Shown: piece by piece, positions 1 through 5,837 of the stretch
Layout of the letters: the number at the start of each line of letters is the position of its first letter
Numbering within the stretch: the stretch's first letter is position 1
Origin: Pseudomonadota bacterium
Lineage (GTDB): Bacteria > Desulfobacterota > Desulfovibrionia > Desulfovibrionales > Desulfovibrionaceae
DNA: 7,016 bases
NCBI GenBank assembly: GCA_023453335.1
Contig: JAEXTU010000338.1
Span: 1-7,016 of the forward strand
Direction of reading: 5' to 3'
The notes under the pieces: model-generated
Seen by the model: only the letters and a program-made list of their open reading frames with translations
Told to the model about the DNA's origin: nothing
Databases searched by the model: none
Made by a program: the position numbers and the translations under genes

Positions 1-585
1 GTAGTACACCGCGTCCCGCAGGATGGTCATCTTCTGCTTGATCTCCACCTCCAACTGCTGGCTCTTGGTCACCAGGGCGAACTTGCAGGTCAGGAAGCGG
101 ATCTCGCCCTTGCTGTCCTTGAGCTCCACGGTGAAGGGCTCCACCTTCACCACGATGTCCGCCAGTTCGGGCTCCGGAGCAGGCTCTTGCTCCGCGGGCT
201 GCTCCACCACCGCCTCGGGCGGGGGCGGGGGCGGCTCCACCTTCTTGGGTTTGAGTAGCAAGAACAGGACCAAACCGATAATCAGCACCAGGCCGCCGGC
301 GATGCCAGCCAGGACGCGCTTGTCTTTGAGCCAGGGGGGGAGTTCCCGCTTGGGCTTGGGCTCGGACTCCAGGCTCACCGCCTCGGATGGAGCGGCGGGA
401 GCGGCCGGAGCGGCCTCCTCCTCATCCTCCTCGTCGAGGAACGGGGCGTCCTCCAGGTCGAGTTCGACCTTCTGGGACGCCTTGGGAAGATTGCTGGCCA
501 GTTCCTCGGTATCGAGCTCGGCTTTCTTTTCAGCGCCCGCAGGATCCGGGGTCAGGTCGTCGTCCGGTGCGGCGAGGAGGACCAT
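1..585 (-). CDS. fliL: FliL, flagellar basal body-associated protein (partial, C-terminus outside window)
   Basis: FliL is an inner-membrane protein that surrounds the stator units and supports motor torque. The minus-strand frame is open from an ATG at 585 to the window edge (195 codons, no stop), so the C-terminus is missing. Visible parts in order are an acidic, Ala/Pro-rich cytoplasmic region (about 1-88, with DEEDEEE at 51-57), one transmembrane helix (about 91-111, rich in Leu, Ile and Gly), a Pro/Glu-rich periplasmic linker (about 114-141, six prolines in a row), and the start of the FliL domain (about 143 on). The domain shows the family pattern VKVEPFTVEL, EIRFL and MTILRDAVYY. A TGA in the same frame at 604-606 rules out an earlier start. 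No Shine-Dalgarno precedes the ATG; a strong hairpin occupies that space. The cytoplasmic region is longer than in typical FliL, where the helix usually lies within the first 20-30 residues. Family assignment is firm; the exact start is less so. Confidence 0.87.
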   Translation of the reverse strand, partial: MVLLAAPDDDLTPDPAGAEKKAELDTEELASNLPKASQKVELDLEDAPFLDEEDEEEAAPAAPAAPSEAVSLESEPKPKRELPPWLKDKRVLAGIAGGLVLIIGLVLFLLLKPKKVEPPPPPPEAVVEQPAEQEPAPEPELADIVVKVEPFTVELKDSKGEIRFLTCKFALVTKSQQLEVEIKQKMTILRDAVYY

Positions 586-595
586 GGCGGGCGCT

Positions 596-616
596 GGGAC
601 CGGTCAGGCCGGCCCC
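596..616 (-). other. GC-rich hairpin between cheY and fliL
   Basis: In the minus-strand RNA, GGGGCCGG (616-609) can pair with CCGGUCCC (603-596) around the 5-nt loop CCUGA. That gives eight pairs, seven Watson-Crick and one G-U. It begins at the last base of the cheY stop codon and ends 10 nt before the fliL ATG. The following bases (AGCGCCCGCC) contain no U-tract, so this is not an ordinary intrinsic terminator. It could reduce fliL translation, mark an RNA processing site, or protect the 3' end of upstream mRNA. The pairing is seen in the sequence; any function is inferred. Confidence 0.5.
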
Positions 617-999
617 TATTTCTCGAAGATCTTGTCGATCTTAGCGCCCAGGGTTTCCGCGGTGAACGGCTTGACGATGTAGTTGGACACCTTGGCCTGG
701 ACCGCTTCGATGATGTTCTCCTGCTGGGCCTCGGCCGTGACCATGAGGAAGGGCAACTTGCCGAACTCCTCGCTGGCGCGCACCTTGCGCAGGAGGTCGA
801 TGCCGGCCATCTTGGGCATGTTCCAGTCGGAGATGACGAAGTCGATCTTGTCCCGGTTCAGCGCGTCCCAGGCCGTGGTCCCGTCGTCGGCCTCCACGAT
901 GTTGTTGAAGCCGAGTTGGCGGAGGATATTCTTGATGATCCGGCGCATGGTCGAGAAGTCGTCCACCACCAGAACCCGCATATTCTTGTCATAGGCCAT
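616..999 (-). CDS. cheY: CheY, chemotaxis response regulator
   Basis: A 127-residue stand-alone receiver domain with no output domain. When phosphorylated by CheA, CheY binds the FliM/FliN switch and changes rotation. All key residues are present: acidic Mg2+-binding pair D13-D14, phosphoacceptor D58 (in SDWNMP), T88, Y107 and K110, each one position after the E. coli equivalent. Several stretches look essentially identical to E. coli CheY, including VVDDFSTMRRI, ISDWNMP, LMVTAEA, ENII and VKPFTA. This argues for a motor-binding CheY rather than a generic receiver protein. The ATG has a good AAGGAG site 8 nt upstream. The gene lies 27 nt after fliA and 30 nt before fliL, in the same orientation. 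No cheA, cheW or cheZ lies within the window, so the cognate kinase must be elsewhere. Confidence 0.96.
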   Translation of the reverse strand: MAYDKNMRVLVVDDFSTMRRIIKNILRQLGFNNIVEADDGTTAWDALNRDKIDFVISDWNMPKMAGIDLLRKVRASEEFGKLPFLMVTAEAQQENIIEAVQAKVSNYIVKPFTAETLGAKIDKIFEK

Positions 1000-1018
1000 G
1001 GAACCGTCTCCTTGTTCC
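1000..1018 (-). promoter_or_regulatory. cheY ribosome binding site in the loop of a small hairpin
   Basis: In the RNA, GGAAC (1018-1014) can pair with GUUCC (1004-1000), leaving a 9-nt loop AAGGAGACG that holds the Shine-Dalgarno AAGGAG (1013-1008). The stem ends directly before the AUG. The Shine-Dalgarno supports the chosen cheY start. The five-pair stem is modest and could occur by chance; a regulatory role is speculative. Confidence 0.4.
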
Positions 1019-1026
1019 GAATCTGC

Positions 1027-1815
1027 TCAACTCAGGCCGTGCGAGGCCCGAAATTTCTCGCGGAGCTTCTTGAGCGCCTGCGAGTGGAGCTGCGAAACCC
1101 GGCCCTCGGTGATGCCCATGACCTCGGCGGTTTCGCGCATATTCAGTTCGTCGCTGTAGTAGAGGGATAATACCAGCTTTTCCCTGTGGGTCAATTCGTC
1201 TATGAGATCGGCCAGTTTGTCAATGATGTCATTGAGCGCGGCCGAGCGGTACGGCTCGTTCTCGTGCAGGGGCGAGGATTCCGGGGAGAAGTACTCCTGC
1301 ATGGTGTCCAGGTTCAGGCACAGCTGGTTCTGCAGGGCGCCCAGGCCGGCCTCCACGTCGCGCTCGGACAGGCCGGTGACCTTGGCCAGCTCCTCCTTGG
1401 TGGCGGAGCGGCCGTGCAGGTGCTCGATGCGGGTCATGGCCTCTTCCAACTGGCGCACCCGATGGCGCAGCCCGCGGGAGAACCAGTCCATGCGCCGCAG
1501 CTCGTCGAGCATGGCTCCCTTGATGCGGTTCTCGGCGTAGGTCTCGAACTTGATGCCCAGCTTGGGATTGAACTTGCCCAGGGCCTCCACCAGGCCCAGG
1601 GTCCCGGCCGAGAGCAGTTCGTTCAGCTCCACCTGCTGGGGCAGCTTGCCCTTGAGGCGCAAGGCGAGAATCTTGATCTTGGGCGCGTAATGGCGGACGA
1701 TCGTGTCCCGCGCCCGATCGTCGAACTCGCCCCAGGCCAGCTGGCCGGCCTCGAGCTGCTTCCAGGGTTCACTCCTGGAAGAGGAGCTTTTTCCAGAAAA
1801 ACTTGATGTTTCCAT
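1027..1815 (-). CDS. fliA: FliA, flagellar sigma factor sigma-28
   Basis: A 262-residue sigma-70 family factor of the FliA/WhiG group. It directs RNA polymerase to late flagellar promoters and in most species is held in check by the anti-sigma factor FlgM. Region 2 spans about 44-115, with LLSAGTLGLVEAL, FETYAENRIKGAMLDELR and the MDWFSR segment characteristic of FliA. Region 3 covers about 117-165. Region 4 spans about 205-255, with the helix-turn-helix LNMRETAEVMGITEGRVSQLHSQAL. Length fits the family (about 240-260). The first ATG lies 47 nt inside flhG and has no obvious Shine-Dalgarno. The resulting leader of about 17 residues is Ser-rich and dispensable-looking. No ATG, GTG or TTG in this frame is evident between the flhG stop and the first conserved residues, so I keep 1815; translational coupling to flhG is likely. 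Confidence 0.95.
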   Translation of the reverse strand: METSSFSGKSSSSRSEPWKQLEAGQLAWGEFDDRARDTIVRHYAPKIKILALRLKGKLPQQVELNELLSAGTLGLVEALGKFNPKLGIKFETYAENRIKGAMLDELRRMDWFSRGLRHRVRQLEEAMTRIEHLHGRSATKEELAKVTGLSERDVEAGLGALQNQLCLNLDTMQEYFSPESSPLHENEPYRSAALNDIIDKLADLIDELTHREKLVLSLYYSDELNMRETAEVMGITEGRVSQLHSQALKKLREKFRASHGLS

Positions 1816-2602
1816 CGAGAGTCGCCGGCGGCTTCAGGGCCGCCACCTTGCTGGCCACCTGGGCCAGGGCCTTGGCTGCCGGGGAGTCCGGCTTGCGCCG
1901 CACGAAGGGCTTCTGCTCCACCACCGCGGCCCGGACCTCCGGGTCCTTGGGGAGAAAGCCCAGGAAATCCAGGGAAACGCCCGAAAGGAACGTGTCCGTG
2001 GCCGCGTAGAGCCGCTTGAAGGCGTCCCGGGCCGCGGCCGCGCCCTCGGCCATGTTCACCAGCACCCGGAAGCGGTCCACCCCGTGCTCGGCCTTGAGCA
2101 CCTTGATGAGGGCGTAGGCGTCGGTGAGCGAGGTGGGTTCCGGGGTGAGCACCAGGATGCGCTCCTGCACCGCGATATTGAAATACACCGCATTGTCGCC
2201 CAGGCCGGCCCCGGTGTCCACCAGGAGCACGTCGGTGGAGGCGTCCAGGGGGTCCAGGGCCTCCAGGAGTTCGAGCTTCTGGCCGGTGTCCAGGTCCAGC
2301 ATCTCGGTGACGCCCGAGGCCGCGGGCAGGATGGAGAAGCCGTAGGGAGTGGGGTGGATGATCTCGGCCAGGTCCGCCCCCTCCTGGAACAGATGGAAGA
2401 GATTCTTGGCCGGGGACAGGCCCAGGACGACGTCCACGTTGGCCAGGCCCAGGTCCGCGTCCAGGAGCACCACGCGGAGGCCCTGGCGGGCCAGTTCGCA
2501 GGCCAGGCTGACCGAGACGTTGGTCTTGCCCACCCCGCCCTTGCCCGAGGTGACGGCCAGGACCAGCGGCGCCTTGGCGGAGGTTTGCGAGTTCTTGCCC
2601 AT
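1769..2602 (-). CDS. flhG: FlhG (FleN/YlxH), MinD-like ATPase controlling flagellar number
   Basis: A 277-residue MinD/ParA-type ATPase that, with FlhF, sets flagellar number and position. It has the deviant Walker A motif GKGGVGKT at 20-27 (signature Lys21, P-loop Lys26), the Walker A'-like VVLLDADLGLANVD at 44-57, and VDTGAGLG at 128-135. FlhG proteins carry DTGAG where MinD carries DSPAG, and EPTSLTDAYALIK (155 on) is also FlhG-like, so this is not the division protein. The C-terminus GNIKFFWKKLLFQE (264-277) looks like the amphipathic membrane-targeting helix of MinD/FlhG. The N-terminus before the ATPase core is only about 12 residues and lacks the DQAxxLR motif that activates FlhF in Bacillus and others. 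The ATG has GAGG 5 nt upstream. The gene follows flhF by 7 nt and overlaps fliA by 47 nt. Confidence 0.94.
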   Translation of the reverse strand: MGKNSQTSAKAPLVLAVTSGKGGVGKTNVSVSLACELARQGLRVVLLDADLGLANVDVVLGLSPAKNLFHLFQEGADLAEIIHPTPYGFSILPAASGVTEMLDLDTGQKLELLEALDPLDASTDVLLVDTGAGLGDNAVYFNIAVQERILVLTPEPTSLTDAYALIKVLKAEHGVDRFRVLVNMAEGAAAARDAFKRLYAATDTFLSGVSLDFLGFLPKDPEVRAAVVEQKPFVRRKPDSPAAKALAQVASKVAALKPPATLDGNIKFFWKKLLFQE

Positions 2603-2609
2603 TCCTTCC

Positions 2610-3710
2610 TCAGTTGGCGTACCGGCCGCTCCGGGCCGGGACTTCGGTGGCCGCGTCGGGCAACTCCTGCTTGAAGAGCAGCCGCCACAGGGCCAGGCGC
2701 TCGGCCGGCACCAGGGAGTCCTTGAGCCCCGGCCCGAAGGACAGGGCGCTCACCGGCAGGCCGGTGGCCTGGGCCACGTTCACCACCGCACCGTACGTAC
2801 AGGCTTCGTCGAGCTTCGTCCAGACGAGGGACGAGGTTTTCGTGCTGCGGTACCGCTTGAGGAAGGCCGCGTACTGCCCGGGGGCCAGGTGCGGGGGCAG
2901 GGCCAGGTGGGCAGCGCAGTCCTCGCGGCCGGCCAGGCCCAGGAGGCCCAGGTAGCGGTCCAGGTCCAGGTCCGCGGGCAGGGCGGGCAGATCGATGAAG
3001 ATGCGGTGGGCGTCGCGGTTCTCGGTCACCAGCCGGGAGAGGTCCGCGGCGGTGGCCAACTCGGCATAGGCCAGGCCGGACAGCTCGGCGTAGTGCTTGA
3101 GCACCAGGCGGCCCTTGCCCTGCAGGCAGTCGGCGTTGACCACCAGCACCTTGGCCGCGGCCTTTTCCCGCTTGGCGCGCAGGGCCAGGCGCAGGACCGC
3201 GCTGGTCTTGCCGCAGCCCGAGGGGCCGGCCAGGACGTGCAGCCGCTGCGGCCAGTTGGCCGCGGCAAAGGGACGCACGGACACCATGTCGCCCAGCACG
3301 GTGAGGGCGGAGAGCTTGCGGTCGGCGCGCAGCTTCTGCCACAGGGCCAGGATGGCCCCGTCGGCCACGCCCTGGGCCTCCAGGTGCTCCAGGGGCATGC
3401 GCTGGCGCGGAGTGAGCGCCGAGAGGTCGGCCTTGGCCCGGGCCAGGGCGTAGAGGTGGGACTTGATCTGGTCCCACTCCTGGTGCCACTGGCCCCAGCC
3501 CGGCCGGGGGGCGGCGTCCAGGCCCAGGTCCGGCTCGGCGTCCCCGGACTCGGCGTCCAGGGCGGCGGTGACTTCGCACACGCAGCGCCCGTTCTCCCGC
3601 CGGGTCTGGGTGTCCAGGATGACCGCCTCGCTGCCGAGTTCGGCCTTGACCTGTTCCAGAACGCTCTTGGCCGATCCGCCACGGAAGGTCTTAACCCGCA
3701 TATTCCACAT
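2610..3710 (-). CDS. flhF: FlhF, SRP-type GTPase for flagellar placement (divergent GTPase motifs)
   Basis: FlhF belongs to the SRP/FtsY GTPases and marks the site of flagellar assembly. Numbering is from the ATG at 3710 (366 residues). The N-terminus MRVKTFRG starting at Met4 matches the usual FlhF start, so translation from 3701 is at least as likely; neither ATG has a clear Shine-Dalgarno. The order is a basic N-terminal segment, a linker (about 50-100), a helical N domain (about 100-150), then the G domain. P-loop GPSGCGKT (162-169) and specificity motif TKLDE (298-302) are intact. The usual G2-region DTYR is replaced by NADCLQGKGR (192-201), and the usual G3 DTAGR by DLPALPAD (240-247). 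The final G5-area motif also differs (SFGPGLKDSL). It overlaps flhA by 20 nt (11 nt from Met4). Nucleotide binding looks retained; normal hydrolysis is doubtful. Confidence 0.93.
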   Translation of the reverse strand: MWNMRVKTFRGGSAKSVLEQVKAELGSEAVILDTQTRRENGRCVCEVTAALDAESGDAEPDLGLDAAPRPGWGQWHQEWDQIKSHLYALARAKADLSALTPRQRMPLEHLEAQGVADGAILALWQKLRADRKLSALTVLGDMVSVRPFAAANWPQRLHVLAGPSGCGKTSAVLRLALRAKREKAAAKVLVVNADCLQGKGRLVLKHYAELSGLAYAELATAADLSRLVTENRDAHRIFIDLPALPADLDLDRYLGLLGLAGREDCAAHLALPPHLAPGQYAAFLKRYRSTKTSSLVWTKLDEACTYGAVVNVAQATGLPVSALSFGPGLKDSLVPAERLALWRLLFKQELPDAATEVPARSGRYAN

Positions 3711-5796
3711 CCACGTTGGCCAGGGTGGTGAGCTTCACGTCCGCGGGGATCTCGGCCTGGGAGATCACCGGGAGGTTGGGGATGAACCGGGCCAGGAGCT
3801 GGGCCAAGTGCGGCCGCGCCACCGGCGAAGAGAGCAGCACCGGCTGTCCGTCGGTGGCCACCGCCTTGTCCGCGGCGCTGTTCACCGCGGTGATGATCTT
3901 CTGGGCCAGGCCGGGCTCCATGGCCAGGTAGGCCCCGTGCTCGGTCTGGCGGATGGAGTCGCTGAAGGCCTTTTCCACCTTGGGCGAGAGGGTCACGATG
4001 GGCAGGGAGCCGTCGGTGGCCAGGTTGGGCTTGACGATGGTGCGGGACATGCGGGTGCGCACGTACTCGGTGAGCTGGTCCGCGTCCTTGGCCGCGCGGC
4101 CGTAATCGGACAGGGCCTCCACGATGGTGAGCATGTCGCGGATGGACACGCCCTCGCGCACCAGGTTCTGGAGCACCTTCTGCACCTGGCCCAGCGAAAG
4201 GATGCCGGGCACCAGCTCCTCGATGGCCTTGGGCGCGCGCTTGCCCACGGTGTCCAGGAGGGTCTGCACCTCCTGGCGGCCCAGGAACTCGTGCAGGTTG
4301 CGCTTGAAGACCTCGGTCAAGTGGGTGGCGATGACCGTGGCCGGGTCCACCACGGTGTAGCCGGCCAGCATGGCCTCTTCCTTCTGGGTTTCGGAAATCC
4401 ACACCGCGGGCAGGTTGAAGGCCGGCTCCTTGGTCTGCACGCCCTGGATGCGGTGCTTGGCGTCGCCCGGGTCCATGGCCAGGAAGTGGTCGATGAGGAT
4501 TTCCGAGCCGGCCACCTCGTTGCCCTTGATGAGCAGGGTGTACTGGCCGGGCTTGAGCTGGAGGTTGTCGCGCAGGTGCATGGAGGGCACGATGACGCCC
4601 ATGTCCAGGGCGAACTGGCGGCGGATGGAGCGGATGCGGGACAGGAGGTTGCCGCTCTGCTCCTCGTCCACCAGGGGGATGAGCCCGTAGCCCACCTCCA
4701 GTTCCAGGGAGTCCAGGGGCAGCAGGCTCTGCACCTCTTCCGGGGTGTCCAGGGACCCGGCCTTGGACTTCTTCTTGCCCTTATCGGTGGTCGCCTCCTG
4801 GCTGCCAAAGTGCTTGGAGGACATGGAGGCCACCGCGAGCATGCCGCCGGAGAGGAGCAGGAAGGGGAGGGTGGGCATGCCCGGCACCAGGGCGAAGACC
4901 ACCAGCACGCCGGACACCAGGCGCAGGGCGCGGTGGTGGTAGGTGAGCTGGCCCAGGAATTCCTCGCCCATCTTGGCCTCGGCCGCTGCGCGGGACACGA
5001 TGATGCCCGCGCCGGTGGAGATGATGAGCGAGGGGATGGTGGCCACCAGGCCGTCGCCGATGGTCAGCAGGGTATAGATCTTGGCCGCTTCCAGCCAGTT
5101 CATGTCCTTTTGGACCACGCCGATGAAGAAGCCGCCCACGATGTTGATGAAAGTGATGAGCGCGCCGGCCTTCACGTCGCCGGCCACGAACTTGCCCGCG
5201 CCGTCCATGGCGCCGTAGAAATCGGCTTCCTTGCGGATGGAGTCGCGGCGCTTGCGGGCCTCGTCCTCGTCGATGAGGCCGGCGTTCAGGTCCGCCTCGA
5301 TGGCCATCTGCTTGCCGGGCATGGCGTCCAGGGTGAAGCGCGCCGCCACTTCGGCGATGCGCGTGGTGCCCGAGACGATGACGATCTTGTTCAGGGAGAA
5401 CAGGATCAGGTAGATGACGATGCCGATGGCGAAGCTGCCGCCCACCACGAACTGGCCGAAGGACTCGATGACGTGGCCGGCGGCCGAGGTGCCCTCGTCG
5501 CCGTGCAGCAGGATGAGCCGGGTGGAGGCCACGTTGAGCGCCAGGCGCAAGAGGGTCATGACCAGGAGCAGGGACGGGAAGATGGAGAACTCCATGGGAG
5601 TGCTCATGAACATGGTGGTCACCAGCACCACCAGGCTCATGGCGATGGAGAAGGTCAGCATCACGTCCAGGATGATGGTGGGCATGGGCACGAGCATCAC
5701 GAAGAGGATGACCACCACGCCCGCGGCCAGCATCACGTCGCCCTGCTTGGCGAACTTGCTGTAATCGATGTTCAGATGTGAGAATTCGCGAGCCAT
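3691..5796 (-). CDS. flhA: FlhA, flagellar type III export gate protein
   Basis: FlhA forms the nonameric export gate that docks chaperone-substrate complexes and couples proton flow to secretion. The 701-residue length is normal. Residues about 20-325 hold the multi-helix membrane domain, including the FHIPEP-family signature RLALNVASTRLIL (84-96) and DAMPGKQMAIEADLNAG (157-173). Residues matching functional charges of Salmonella FlhA appear one position earlier: R93, D198, K202, D207 and D248. A Lys-rich linker (about 331-350, KGKKKSK) leads to the cytoplasmic ring domain (about 354-701) that binds late substrates. The ATG has GAAGGTG 8 nt upstream. The gene follows flhB by 41 nt and its end overlaps flhF. 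Nothing in it looks truncated. A 772-codon open frame on the opposite strand is a shadow of this gene. Confidence 0.98.
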   Translation of the reverse strand: MAREFSHLNIDYSKFAKQGDVMLAAGVVVILFVMLVPMPTIILDVMLTFSIAMSLVVLVTTMFMSTPMEFSIFPSLLLVMTLLRLALNVASTRLILLHGDEGTSAAGHVIESFGQFVVGGSFAIGIVIYLILFSLNKIVIVSGTTRIAEVAARFTLDAMPGKQMAIEADLNAGLIDEDEARKRRDSIRKEADFYGAMDGAGKFVAGDVKAGALITFINIVGGFFIGVVQKDMNWLEAAKIYTLLTIGDGLVATIPSLIISTGAGIIVSRAAAEAKMGEEFLGQLTYHHRALRLVSGVLVVFALVPGMPTLPFLLLSGGMLAVASMSSKHFGSQEATTDKGKKKSKAGSLDTPEEVQSLLPLDSLELEVGYGLIPLVDEEQSGNLLSRIRSIRRQFALDMGVIVPSMHLRDNLQLKPGQYTLLIKGNEVAGSEILIDHFLAMDPGDAKHRIQGVQTKEPAFNLPAVWISETQKEEAMLAGYTVVDPATVIATHLTEVFKRNLHEFLGRQEVQTLLDTVGKRAPKAIEELVPGILSLGQVQKVLQNLVREGVSIRDMLTIVEALSDYGRAAKDADQLTEYVRTRMSRTIVKPNLATDGSLPIVTLSPKVEKAFSDSIRQTEHGAYLAMEPGLAQKIITAVNSAADKAVATDGQPVLLSSPVARPHLAQLLARFIPNLPVISQAEIPADVKLTTLANVDVEYAG

Positions 5797-5804
5797 AATC
5801 TTGA

Positions 5805-5811
5805 CACCTTC
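5805..5811 (-). promoter_or_regulatory. flhA ribosome binding site
   Basis: GAAGGTG on the minus strand lies 8 nt before the flhA ATG, in the 41-nt flhB-flhA gap. It supports the chosen start. I see no promoter elements in this gap. Confidence 0.6.
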
Positions 5812-5837
5812 GCGTTGGTCCAGCTTCCGATTCCGGG

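Noticed and set aside
596..620. Intrinsic terminator for the operon or for a plus-strand transcript
   Set aside because: On the minus strand no U-tract follows the stem and fliL begins immediately; on the plus strand the T-run is weak and no plus-strand gene is supported.
23..682. 219-codon plus-strand open frame rich in Ser and Ala
   Set aside because: It is antisense to fliL and the end of cheY; its Ser/Gly runs mirror the Glu/Ala/Pro-rich codons of fliL.
2931..2990. Short tandem GGTCCA repeats and CAGG-rich stretch
   Set aside because: The three GGTCCA copies encode alternating Asp-Leu codons in flhF (DLDLDR); codon bias explains the pattern and no larger repeat is seen.
2056..3579. 507-codon open frame on the minus strand across flhF and flhG
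   Set aside because: It is an alternative frame of two well-supported genes, with an Arg/Pro/Gly-rich product typical of a GC-rich shadow frame. I also considered an flhF-flhG frameshift fusion, but both genes are complete with their own stop and start.
4775..4800. Possible sigma-28 promoter -10 element (CCGATAA on the minus strand) inside flhA
   Set aside because: No TAAA-like -35 element lies about 15 nt upstream, and the bases encode the flhA linker.
3463..5781. 772-codon open frame on the plus strand opposite flhA
   Set aside because: It lies antisense to an unmistakable FlhA. The product is low-complexity, rich in His, Gly, Gln and Asp, with no recognisable domain. Long antisense open frames are expected opposite GC-rich genes with strong third-position bias.
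5797..5837. Possible sigma-54 promoter in the flhB-flhA gap
   Set aside because: No GG-N10-GC pattern with flanking TGGCAC/TTGC-like bases is present; only a ribosome binding site is supported.
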